Source: Bog-950 sp964493695 (GTDB lineage: Bacteria > Bacteroidota > Bacteroidia > Chitinophagales > LD1). From it: DNA of 64,000 bases. A program made the translations under genes and the position numbers. The DNA lies in NCBI GenBank assembly GCA_964493695.1, contig CAZBPG010000002.1:62001-126000 (forward strand), given 5' to 3'. The notes beneath the pieces are model-generated. The model had not been told where the DNA came from, searched no databases, and worked only from the letters and a program-made list of their open reading frames with translations. This document shows positions 6,606-13,636 of this stretch, one piece after another. Position 1 is the stretch's first letter. Every line of letters starts with the position of its first letter.

Positions 6606-6920
6606 ATGCAAGAAGTAACATTAACGCACATACTTTTTCTTTCAACCGCGCTCTTTTTTATCGGGGTGTATGGTTTCCTCACGCGCAGAAATATGATTAC
6701 GATGCTGATGGCAGTGGAACTGATGCTGAATGCGGTGAACATCAACTTCATTGCGTTCAATAAATATTTGTGGGGCGGGAAACTGGACGGTGTGTTCTTC
6801 ACCATTTTCATTATTGCCATTGCTGCGGCTGAAGCGGCTGTGGCTATTGCCATTGTCATCAACATCTATCGCAATTTCGGAAGCATTGATGCGGAGGATG
6901 TAGATTCATTAAAGCTATAA
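6606..6920 (+). CDS. nuoK: NADH-quinone oxidoreductase subunit K
   Basis: A small membrane subunit of complex I of 104 residues and three membrane helices, homologous to MrpC. The conserved glutamate of helix 2 is present in MAVELMLNAVNINFIAF, as is the second acidic site in helix 3 (AIAAAEAAVAIAIVI). ATG 6606 is preferred to an in-frame ATG at 6579, which lies in the palindrome and would add nine repeat-derived residues. nuoL follows after 6 bp with no repeat, the only tight nuo-nuo junction here. Confidence 0.96.
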   Translation: MQEVTLTHILFLSTALFFIGVYGFLTRRNMITMLMAVELMLNAVNINFIAFNKYLWGGKLDGVFFTIFIIAIAAAEAAVAIAIVINIYRNFGSIDAEDVDSLKL

Positions 6921-6926
6921 ACGAAC

Positions 6927-8870
6927 ATGTCTGCAATCAACATAGCACTTATTCCACTGCTGCCGCTGGCAAGTTTTCTGCTGCTCGGTCTGTTCGGCAA
7001 AAAATATTTTTCGAAGAGTGGAGGAATTATCGGAACTCTATCGCTGTTAGGTTCTGCAGGGCTTTCGTTGTGGACGGCTTTCAATTACTTTTTTGTTTCG
7101 GGGAAAGTGGATGGAGTTTATCAGAAACTGGAAGTGCTGAAAATTAACTGGCTGGAGTTTGGCCCGGGAGTTTCTATTGACATCGGATTATTGCTTGACC
7201 CTATTTCGGTGATGATGCTGGTGGTGGTGACTTTCATTTCGCTGATGGTGCATGTTTACTCACTGGGTTATATGAAAGGCGAGGAGCGGTTCTCGATTTA
7301 TTATTCTTTCCTGTCGCTGTTTACTTTTTCGATGTTGGGCTTGGTGTTGAGCAGCAACATTTTTCAGATTTATATTTTCTGGGAACTCGTTGGTGTTTCA
7401 TCTTTTTTACTTATCGGTTTTTATTACGATCGGCCAAGTGCGGTGGCTGCTTCTAAGAAAGCATTCATCGTTACCCGCTTTGCCGATTTAGGATTTTTGA
7501 TTGGCATTTTGATTCTCGCTTTTCATGCGGAGACACTTGACTTCGGAACGTTGATTCAGCGATTGACAGATGCTTCTTCTCCGCAATTGCATTCTGCTAT
7601 TGCAGGAGGATTGTTCGGCATCAGTGCGCTGACATGGGGATTGTTGCTGGTGTTTATCGGTGGTGCAGGGAAGAGTGCGATGATGCCTTTTCATATCTGG
7701 CTGCCTGATGCGATGGAAGGTCCTACTCCGGTTTCGGCATTGATACATGCGGCAACGATGGTGGTGGCGGGTGTTTATTTAGTGGCGCGTTTGTTTCCGG
7801 TGTTTGCGCTTTCGTGCCCCGGTGCGCTGGAAGTGGTAATGTATGTGGGTGCTGCCTCTGCGTTGTTCGCGGCTGTGATTGCCTGCACGCAAACGGATAT
7901 TAAGCGCGTGCTGGCGTATAGCACCATGAGCCAGATTGGTTACATGATGTTTGCGCTCGGTGTTTCGGGTTACGGTGGCGCAAACGGTTTGGGCTTTACG
8001 GCTTCAATGTTTCATTTGTTTACGCACGCCATGTTTAAGGCGCTGTTGTTTCTCGGTGCGGGCGCGGTGATTCATTATGTGCATTCGAATGAGATGGGCG
8101 ATATGGGCGGCTTGCGCAAGAAGATGCCGGTGACTCACCTAACATTTTTGATTGCGTGTCTGGCTATTGCCGGTGTGCCTCCGCTGAGCGGGTTCTTTAG
8201 CAAGGAAGAAATTCTGACCGCTGCTTTTCATTCCAATAAACTGGTTTACGGAGTTGCATTGTTTACTGCGGGGCTGACTGCATTCTATATGTTCCGGTTA
8301 TACTTTTCTATTTTCTGGAAGAGGGAGTTTGCGCACGGAGACACGGAGTTTCACGGAGAAAATCATGGAGAAGCACCAATGGCAATGAAAATTCCTTTAA
8401 TGATTTTGGGTGTGCTGGCAATTGTAACGGGCTTTGTTCCGTTCGGTGAGTTTGTGAGCAGTGATGGCGAAGCGCTGCACAGCGAGTTTCATTTGACGAT
8501 GGCGATTGCACCGGTGGCGTTTGGCCTGGTTGGAATTTTTGTCGCGCTGGTGATGTATAAAAGTGAAAGTAATTTGCCTGCGCGGGTTTCAACGGCTATG
8601 CGCGGTTTGTATACGGGAGCACTGCACAAGTTTTATGTGGACGAGGTTTATGTGTTTGTGACGAAGAAGATTGTTTTCAATTTGATTGGAAGACCATCGG
8701 CATGGATTGATAAGAATGTGGTGAATGGTTTGGTGGATGCGGGCGGTATGTTTGCACAGGATGGCAGCGAGGAGTTGAGTGTGTGGCAGAGCGGCAAGGT
8801 GCAGGGTTATGCGATTTGGTTTTTGGTGGGAGTGATAGTTCTTGTTTTGAGTTTCGTGTTTTTCGTTTGA
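6927..8870 (+). CDS. nuoL: NADH-quinone oxidoreductase subunit L
   Basis: NuoL is the distal antiporter-like proton-pumping subunit of complex I. It has 647 residues and many membrane helices. The TM5 glutamate (FWELVGVSSFLLIGF), the TM7 lysine (GGAGKSAMMPFHIWLPDAMEGPTPVSALIHAATMV), the TM8 histidine region and HAMFKALLFLGAG are all intact. After the last core antiporter helix comes a hydrophilic loop containing EFAHGDTEFHGENHGEAP, which looks partly repeat-derived (8332-8371). The last roughly 25 codons recur, diverged, at 9584-9664, beyond the MntA-HepT genes. The gene starts 6 bp after nuoK. Confidence 0.96.
   Translation: MSAINIALIPLLPLASFLLLGLFGKKYFSKSGGIIGTLSLLGSAGLSLWTAFNYFFVSGKVDGVYQKLEVLKINWLEFGPGVSIDIGLLLDPISVMMLVVVTFISLMVHVYSLGYMKGEERFSIYYSFLSLFTFSMLGLVLSSNIFQIYIFWELVGVSSFLLIGFYYDRPSAVAASKKAFIVTRFADLGFLIGILILAFHAETLDFGTLIQRLTDASSPQLHSAIAGGLFGISALTWGLLLVFIGGAGKSAMMPFHIWLPDAMEGPTPVSALIHAATMVVAGVYLVARLFPVFALSCPGALEVVMYVGAASALFAAVIACTQTDIKRVLAYSTMSQIGYMMFALGVSGYGGANGLGFTASMFHLFTHAMFKALLFLGAGAVIHYVHSNEMGDMGGLRKKMPVTHLTFLIACLAIAGVPPLSGFFSKEEILTAAFHSNKLVYGVALFTAGLTAFYMFRLYFSIFWKREFAHGDTEFHGENHGEAPMAMKIPLMILGVLAIVTGFVPFGEFVSSDGEALHSEFHLTMAIAPVAFGLVGIFVALVMYKSESNLPARVSTAMRGLYTGALHKFYVDEVYVFVTKKIVFNLIGRPSAWIDKNVVNGLVDAGGMFAQDGSEELSVWQSGKVQGYAIWFLVGVIVLVLSFVFFV
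8332..8371 (+). repeat. 'cacggag' repeat inside the nuoL coding sequence
   Basis: GCGCACGGAGACACGGAGTT followed by TCACGGAGAAAATCATGGAG is an imperfect repeat of a 'cacggaga' word. It lies in frame in a hydrophilic loop near nuoL residues 469-482. Similar 'cacggagacacggag' words occur as intergenic repeats in environmental bacteria, as far as I recall. Confidence 0.5.
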
Positions 8871-8952
8871 GAATTGCGGAATGCGGATTTTAGAATGCGG
8901 ATTGAAATACAAAAACGGATTGTTATGATTAAAACGGATATTTGCGAGTGAA
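8871..8952. repeat. Repeat-filled junction between nuoL and mntA
   Basis: 'gagaattgcggaatgcgg' is followed by a second copy 'agaatgcggattg' and then by 'cggattgttatgattaaaac'. The last resembles the 'cggattgttatgaatgaag' of the duplicated block at 508-526 and 908-926. No matching inverted arm is seen on the far side of the toxin-antitoxin pair. Confidence 0.7.
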
Positions 8953-9252
8953 ATGAAACTGATAAAGAGCCACATTAATGAACTGAACCTAATTTGTAAG
9001 CAATACGGAGTAAAATCTCTTTTTGTGTTTGGCTCAGTGGCAAGTGATACAACAAATGCTGAAAGTGATATTGATTTGTTGGTTGACTTCAATACAACTG
9101 ACCCATTGAAATACGCAGATAATTATTTTGGGTTGAAGTTTCGATTGCATGATTTGCTGAAACGCAACATTGATTTGCTGGAAGCAAAAGCGTTGAGGAA
9201 TCCATATTTGAAAGAGGAGATTGACAGCACTAAAGTTTTGGTGTATGGATAA
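8953..9252 (+). CDS. mntA: MntA-like nucleotidyltransferase antitoxin
   Basis: This 99-residue minimal nucleotidyltransferase keeps the defining GSVASDTTNAESDIDLLVDF motif (GS plus D-x-D, residues about 27-46). In the HepT/MntA (type VII) toxin-antitoxin system, the MntA enzyme neutralises the HepT RNase by adding AMP units to a tyrosine. The hepT start codon lies inside the last codons of this gene (8-base overlap), as expected for a coupled pair. The pair lies between nuoL and the AAA/TOPRIM pair, in the same direction as the nuo genes. It may therefore be co-transcribed with the respiratory operon. Confidence 0.9.
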   Translation: MKLIKSHINELNLICKQYGVKSLFVFGSVASDTTNAESDIDLLVDFNTTDPLKYADNYFGLKFRLHDLLKRNIDLLEAKALRNPYLKEEIDSTKVLVYG

Positions 9253-9580
9253 TGAGGGGAAAACATGGCTTGCAGACATACAGCAGGCAATTGCCGAGAT
9301 AAAATCTTTTCTCCCCGAAAAGAAATTGTTTGCCGAGTTTCAGAAAGACCTGAAAACAAAACGCGCTATTGAATGGAACATAGCCATGATTGGTGAAGCG
9401 ATGAGTAGAATTTTAAAACAACACCCCGAGGTAACTATAACTAATGCGCGAAAAATTGTTGATACGCGAAACAGAATTACACATGGTTACGATACCGTTT
9501 CAGATGATATTATTTGGGCGATTGTGATAAATGATTTGCCGAAATTGGAAGAAGAAGTGAATAGGTTGATGAACGAATAA
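9245..9580 (+). CDS. hepT: HepT-like HEPN ribonuclease toxin
   Basis: This 111-residue HEPN-domain protein starts at ATG 9245 (MDNEGKTWLADIQQAIAEI). An in-frame start at 9221 would lie deeper inside mntA. The catalytic Rx4HxY motif is intact in DTRNRITHGYDTV, including the tyrosine that MntA modifies in characterised systems. The N-terminal helix and the 'RAIEWNIAMIGEAM' helix fit the HepT/DUF86 family. Its stop is followed at once by a duplicated fragment of the nuoL 3' end, so the cassette boundary can be placed at about 9581-9584. Confidence 0.9.
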   Translation: MDNEGKTWLADIQQAIAEIKSFLPEKKLFAEFQKDLKTKRAIEWNIAMIGEAMSRILKQHPEVTITNARKIVDTRNRITHGYDTVSDDIIWAIVINDLPKLEEEVNRLMNE

Positions 9581-9583
9581 AGC

Positions 9584-9664
9584 GAAGGCGGGAAGGTGCA
9601 GGATTATGCTGTTTGGTTTTTGGTGGGAGTGATTGCGTTGGTGGAGGGGTTTGTGTTTCTGTAG
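9584..9664 (+). pseudogene. Duplicated, diverged copy of the nuoL 3' end
   Basis: Translation gives EGGKVQDYAVWFLVGVIALV, then EGFVFL and a stop. The real nuoL end is SGKVQGYAIWFLVGVIVLV, then LSFVFFV and a stop. From 9593 against 8796 (offset 797 bp), 38 of the first 41 bases are identical. Both copies keep the same reading frame and end in stops. It has no start codon and cannot function alone. It marks either the old nuoL end displaced by insertion of the MntA-HepT cassette, or a duplication made by that insertion. Confidence 0.85.
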
Positions 9665-9688
9665 AAAAATATAAATGAAGTAGATTTG
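9659..9688 (+). promoter_or_regulatory. Candidate promoter for the AAA/TOPRIM pair
   Basis: TAGATTTG at 9681-9688 fits the Bacteroidota -7 element TAnnTTTG exactly. A CTG at 9659-9661, one mismatch from TTG, precedes it by 19 bp. The AAA gene starts 54 bp downstream. A small hairpin ACTAGGC/GCCTAGT (about 9699-9725) lies in the leader. Confidence 0.4.
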
Positions 9689-9742
9689 CAAAGATTAAAC
9701 TAGGCAAATTGTAATGAGCCTAGTTAGGCTTAAATAAAAAGT

Positions 9743-10999
9743 ATGATAACTAAAATAGATGCAAGGGCATATAAGAGTTTAAAGAGTTTTGAAATTGAAC
9801 CCAAAAACATGAATTTGTTGATTGGGGCAAATGGAACTGGAAAAACAAACTTTAGTGACTTTATAGAATTTCTGTCGTTGACGAGTAGGGTTGGCTTAAA
9901 AGAAGCTTTTGATATGCAAGGAGGGATTGATGAAGTGCGAACAAAACTTTCAGCTGGCGGGCGTTTACCAGCACTTAAATGTTCGATTAAACTTGGCCCC
10001 GATTTACACAGAGGCATTAAAGAGGCTACATATTCTTTTAGCTTGGCAACATCGAAATCTATAATTGTTGATGAAGAGGAATTAGTAGCAACAGTTTATC
10101 CTCGTTCTTCTGGTAGACCTACCCAACAAGAGAAGGTAAAGTTTGACACTAATAAGCCTGTAGATATATTCTTTAAGAGAAAGAGAGATAAAATAGAAAA
10201 ATGGAGTCATGATCAACTCGGACCTAATCCAGAAATAATTGATGATGAACAAAACTTAATTCTGAATATATATGGTAAACTGAACAACTTTAGAACAATA
10301 GCAGAGTATTTCGGCTCAATGCGAGTTTATAATATTGATGAAACGCTAGCAAAACAATCTCCCAATCTGAATGATAGCGAGTTAGAGCGAAATGGTTCAA
10401 ACATGATAGCGTTCTTGAAAAAGATAATTGAAAATGACAAACTAAGGGAAAGACTTTTAAATGATCTTAGATACGCAGTTCCATATATCAAAAATATTTC
10501 TCCAGAAAGGATATTGACATATACCACATTAAAATTTACCGAACAAGATTCCAAACTCGAATTTAGGGCACAGCAAATGTCGGATGGAACAATAAGATTA
10601 CTTGGTCTTTTGGCAATTTTACGTCAAGTAGTTCCACCTTCAGTTTTGATAATTGAGGAGCCAGAGAATGCTATTCATTCATACGCTGTAAAAGTCTTCG
10701 TAGAAATAGCTAAAGAAGTAAGTGTTTCCGAAAAACTACCAATCCAAATATTCTTGACTTCACATTCACCATCTGTAGTCGATTCTGTGTTAAGTCCTGA
10801 AAGCATAATAGATGTGCCCACACAAGGCTTTGTATCGAAAAGAAGGGCGGGTTCTAGTACCATTGAAAAAGTATCTCCAAAAGTTATACAAGCAATTTCA
10901 AAAAATTTAGGCAGACCGAGTGATTTTCTACGAGAGGGTGATTTTGATGATATTCCGGTGCAACTTCTATTAGCTGACGAGAATGGTAAAGCTATATGA
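9743..10999 (+). CDS. AAA15/OLD-like ATPase of a two-gene candidate defence module
   Basis: This 418-residue SMC/ABC-type ATPase has a Walker A motif GANGTGKTN (residues about 29-37), an ABC-like signature in MSDGTIRLLGLLAIL, a Walker B VLIIEEPENAIH and a switch histidine in FLTSHSPSVVD. The fold class is AAA15/AAA21, as in OLD-family and PARIS AriA-type sensors. There is no fused TOPRIM domain; it is supplied by the next gene, whose ATG overlaps this stop (ATGA). Such ATPase plus TOPRIM pairs are usually anti-phage or plasmid-control systems. The DNA is clearly more AT-rich than the flanking nuo genes, a sign of acquisition. The target and trigger are unknown. Confidence 0.85.
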   Translation: MITKIDARAYKSLKSFEIEPKNMNLLIGANGTGKTNFSDFIEFLSLTSRVGLKEAFDMQGGIDEVRTKLSAGGRLPALKCSIKLGPDLHRGIKEATYSFSLATSKSIIVDEEELVATVYPRSSGRPTQQEKVKFDTNKPVDIFFKRKRDKIEKWSHDQLGPNPEIIDDEQNLILNIYGKLNNFRTIAEYFGSMRVYNIDETLAKQSPNLNDSELERNGSNMIAFLKKIIENDKLRERLLNDLRYAVPYIKNISPERILTYTTLKFTEQDSKLEFRAQQMSDGTIRLLGLLAILRQVVPPSVLIIEEPENAIHSYAVKVFVEIAKEVSVSEKLPIQIFLTSHSPSVVDSVLSPESIIDVPTQGFVSKRRAGSSTIEKVSPKVIQAISKNLGRPSDFLREGDFDDIPVQLLLADENGKAI

Positions 11000-11565
11000 T
11001 TGTTGGCATAGTTGAGGGTCTAGGGGAGGTTAGATCGCTACCGTGTTTGTTTGCAAAGGCAGGTAAAGTTGTTAGTCCTTTAAGGTGCATTGATATGGGT
11101 GGCAAGAGTAATATAGTTAGAGAAAATGATGGTTTTGAAAAGACTATAATAAGGCAGGTGGATTTAGGGGTTAAAAATTTTTTCGTTTTAATGGATGCTG
11201 ATGTATTTTTCTATCCCTATGAAACTTTTGGACAAGAAGAATTGGGAATGAAGGCGAGAATTGACGCTTTGAAAATTAAATTTCCCACCATCAACATAGG
11301 ATTATTTTGGGCTAGCAAAAGCTTTGAATCTTGGTTAATAGGGGGCTTAAAAAGAAGAGATGATTATTGTGGTTTGAGGAAGATTAATAGGGCGGTTCCT
11401 GGAGATACACAAGCGTTTCCCGAAAGTCCGAAAGTATGGGTTCAAGAGCACATGATTGACGGGAGGTATAATTCTGAAATACAAGAATGTTTAACGAGAC
11501 ATATTGATATTGGTGAAGCAAGGAAAAGAAATAATTCGCTTAGATTTTTCCTAAGTTCCTTTTGA
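10996..11565 (+). CDS. TOPRIM/DUF4276-like nuclease partner
   Basis: The 189-residue protein opens with IVGIVEGLGEVRSLPCLF, matching the glutamate-centred first motif of TOPRIM/DUF4276 proteins. FFVLMDADVFFYP carries the D-x-D of the metal site. A later FWASKSFESWLIGG matches the 'ar..iE.Wllad' element common in this family. It overlaps the ATPase gene by four bases, so the two are probably made together. By analogy with OLD nucleases and PARIS AriB, it would be the metal-dependent effector released or activated by the ATPase. That is inference; no experimental counterpart is known to me for this exact pair. Confidence 0.75.
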   Translation: MIVGIVEGLGEVRSLPCLFAKAGKVVSPLRCIDMGGKSNIVRENDGFEKTIIRQVDLGVKNFFVLMDADVFFYPYETFGQEELGMKARIDALKIKFPTINIGLFWASKSFESWLIGGLKRRDDYCGLRKINRAVPGDTQAFPESPKVWVQEHMIDGRYNSEIQECLTRHIDIGEARKRNNSLRFFLSSF

Positions 11566-11592
11566 CCCCCATCATCAAAAAAATAAATTGAA

Positions 11593-13170
11593 ATGAATTT
11601 ATCTCTCTTAATTCTTCTTCCGGTTCTTACCTCGCTGGTGGTGCTTACGTGCAGGGATGCAAGGCAGGTGCGGGTGGTGGCGCTGATTGGTTCGTTATTG
11701 CAATTGGCTTTGGCAGGGTGGCTGGCAGTGGCGTATGTAAGTGCAGTGAACGAGCAACCCGCCTCTGTCGAGTCGGGCAGGTTTCTTTTTGAGCAGCGCG
11801 CGGTGTGGTTTGCGGCTTTTAATATTCAGTATTACGCGGGGGTGGACGGCATTTCGGTGGCGATGATTATGATGACGGCACTGGTGGTGGTGGCGGGTGT
11901 GCTGGTGAGTTGGAAGGTGGAGAAGATGACGAAGGAGTTTTTCTTTTTGCTGTTGTTTTTGAGTGCGGGGGCTTACGGGTTTTTTGTGTCGCTCGATTTG
12001 TTTATGATGTTTTTCTTTCTGGAGCTGGCGGTGATACCGAAGTTTTTGCTGATAGCGATTTGGGGCAGCGGGCGCAAGGAATACAGCGCGAATAAACTGG
12101 CGCTGATGCTGATGGGCGGCAGTGCGCTGGTGTTTGTGGGTTTGCTGGCGGTTTATTTTTACAACGGCACTCCTACTTTTGATTTGGTGGCGCTTTCGAA
12201 AACGCATTTGCCGGTGGCGGTGCAAACGAAATTTTTCCCGTTTTTGTTTTTGGGCTTCGGGGTGTTCGGGGCGCTGTTTCCGTTTCATACCTGGGTGCCT
12301 GACGGACACAGCAGCGCACCTACTGCGGCTTCGATGTTCTTAGCGGGTATTTCGATGAAGCTGGGCGGCTATGGATGTCTGCGCGTGGCTACTTACCTGA
12401 TGCCCGAAGGCGCGGTGGAGTATCAGGGCATTATTATTCTGCTGAGCGCCATTGCCATTTTGTATGGCGCGTTTGCCACGCTGATGCAAACCGATTTGAA
12501 ATACATCAACGCATATTCATCGGTGAGCCACTGCGGGTTTGTGTTGCTGGGCATTGGCATGTTGACGAAGACCGCCATTACCGGTGCGGTGATGCAGATG
12601 GTGAGCCACGGTTTAATGACGGCTCTTTTCTTTGCTGCCATAGGCATGTTGTATGAGCGCACGCACACGCGCATGGTGGCGCAGATGGGCGGGCTGCTAA
12701 AGCTTACTCCGTTTATAGGCACGGTGTTTTTTATTGCGGGTTTGTGTTCGCTGGGCTTGCCGGGCTTTAGCGGTTTTGCTGCCGAGATGACGGTGTTTAT
12801 GGGCGCGTGGCAGAACCCGGATATGTGGTATCGCGCGGCAACCATTGCGGCTTGTGCGAGTATTGTAGTGACAGCAGTTTATATTTTGAGGGCGTTGGGG
12901 AAGGTGATGTGGGGGCCTTTGGAGATTGCGGATTTCGGAATGCGGAATGCGGATTTGAATATAAATACAGAGGGAATATCGAATAATGAACATCGAATAA
13001 TGAATGCCGAACAAGTACCGTTTGGAGATGCGGAGTGGAATGAGAAGTTAGCCGCTGTTATTTTGATTGCAGGAATTGTGGTGATTGGTGTGGCTCCGTT
13101 TTTATTGCAGCAATTGCTGAACCCGGCAAGTGAAGAAATAAGCAAACAGATATTGCGGGCAACATTTTAA
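11593..13170 (+). CDS. nuoM: NADH-quinone oxidoreductase subunit M, with repeat-derived insert
   Basis: NuoM is an antiporter-like proton-pumping subunit of complex I, 525 residues long. The TM5 glutamate is present (MFFFLELAVIPKFLL), as are the TM8 lysine (LAGISMKLGGYG), the TM12 glutamate (SGFAAEMTVFMG) and QTDLKYINAYSSVSHCGFVLLG. The TM7 lysine (K234 in E. coli, FAVKMP) aligns with Phe225 here (GFGVFGALFPFHTW). About 30 residues (444-475) before the last helix are translated from intergenic repeat DNA. The gene lies 27 bp after the TOPRIM gene. No nuoN follows; a hairpin terminator and an opposing gene come next. Confidence 0.95.
   Translation: MNLSLLILLPVLTSLVVLTCRDARQVRVVALIGSLLQLALAGWLAVAYVSAVNEQPASVESGRFLFEQRAVWFAAFNIQYYAGVDGISVAMIMMTALVVVAGVLVSWKVEKMTKEFFFLLLFLSAGAYGFFVSLDLFMMFFFLELAVIPKFLLIAIWGSGRKEYSANKLALMLMGGSALVFVGLLAVYFYNGTPTFDLVALSKTHLPVAVQTKFFPFLFLGFGVFGALFPFHTWVPDGHSSAPTAASMFLAGISMKLGGYGCLRVATYLMPEGAVEYQGIIILLSAIAILYGAFATLMQTDLKYINAYSSVSHCGFVLLGIGMLTKTAITGAVMQMVSHGLMTALFFAAIGMLYERTHTRMVAQMGGLLKLTPFIGTVFFIAGLCSLGLPGFSGFAAEMTVFMGAWQNPDMWYRAATIAACASIVVTAVYILRALGKVMWGPLEIADFGMRNADLNINTEGISNNEHRIMNAEQVPFGDAEWNEKLAAVILIAGIVVIGVAPFLLQQLLNPASEEISKQILRATF
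12925..13014 (+). repeat. Two intergenic repeat families inserted in frame in nuoM
   Basis: 'attgcggatttcggaatgcg' with a following 'gaatgcggatttg' belongs to the 'gcggatt' family. 'gaatatcgaataatgaacat' with a following 'cgaataatgaatgccgaac' belongs to the second family. Between nuo genes the same two families are intergenic; here they are translated as a hydrophilic loop (about IADFGMRNADLN, then EGISNNEHRIMNAEQ) without breaking the frame. Confidence 0.9.
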
Positions 13171-13208
13171 CCCTCTCCTTTAGTGAGGATTTAAAGAGGT
13201 AAAATAAA

Positions 13209-13234
13209 CAAGGCGACCTTACGGGATCGCCTTG
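13209..13234 (-). terminator. Hairpin terminator downstream of nuoM and of the minus-strand repeat gene
   Basis: CAAGGCGA (13209-13216) pairs with TCGCCTTG (13227-13234) around a 10-nt loop. On the minus strand it is followed by TTTATTTTACC, so it fits best as the terminator of the minus-strand gene ending at 13259. It may also stop nuo transcripts. Confidence 0.65.
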
Positions 13235-13258
13235 CCTGCAAATAAAAGACGGAAAAAC

Positions 13259-13636
13259 TTAGTTGGTTACACCAAAGCCGTATTCGCTCAGGTTGCTTAG
13301 GCCGCTATCGTTGCTGGCCTGCACGCGGAACCAGAATTTTTTTACAGATGCTGTTTCAGCGCCCGACATTGGTAGTGTCGGCTTGGCTGGCGCCACCGTT
13401 GGGTTGGCTGCTGGCACTGTTGGCCTGGCTGGCGTCACCGTTGGGTTCGCCACTGTCGCTGTTGGCTTGGCTGGCGCCACTGTTGGGTTGGCTGCTGCCG
13501 CTGTTGGCCTGGCTGGCGTCACCGTTGGGTTCGCCACTGTCGCTGTTGGCTTGGCTGGCGCCACTGTCGGGTTCGCTGCTGGCACTGCTGGCCTGGCTGG
13601 CGCCACTGTTGGGCTTGCTTTTGGCGCGGTTGACAC
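13259..13636 (-). CDS. Pro/Ala/Thr tandem-repeat protein with an FN3-like C-terminal end
   Basis: The minus-strand frame starts at GTG 13636 and has 125 residues. Residues about 10-90 are 14-residue repeats of the kind NPTVAPAKPTATVA / NPTVTPARPTAAAA, giving a higher 28-residue period. They are followed by KKFWFRVQASNDSGLSNLSEYGFGV and a stop, which resembles the last strands of a fibronectin type III domain. A terminator hairpin lies 25-50 bp after the stop. These two facts favour this strand, although the 42-bp repeats keep other frames open too. The protein may be the shortened end of a longer FN3 protein. The function is unknown; there is no signal peptide. Confidence 0.5.
   Translation of the reverse strand: MSTAPKASPTVAPARPAVPAANPTVAPAKPTATVANPTVTPARPTAAAANPTVAPAKPTATVANPTVTPARPTVPAANPTVAPAKPTLPMSGAETASVKKFWFRVQASNDSGLSNLSEYGFGVTN
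13345..13630. repeat. GC-rich 42-bp tandem repeats
   Basis: About six to seven imperfect units of 42 bp built from 'ttggctggcgccactgttgg' and variants, with an 84-bp super-period (the 'ggcgtcaccgttgggttcgc' variant alternates). Because 42 is a multiple of three, several frames stay open on both strands. The GC content stands out sharply from the AT-rich flanks. Confidence 0.9.

Noticed and set aside
11695..12309. 204-codon minus-strand open frame opposite nuoM
   Set aside because: Extremely His/Gln/Arg-rich composition, typical of the antisense of a hydrophobic GC-rich gene.
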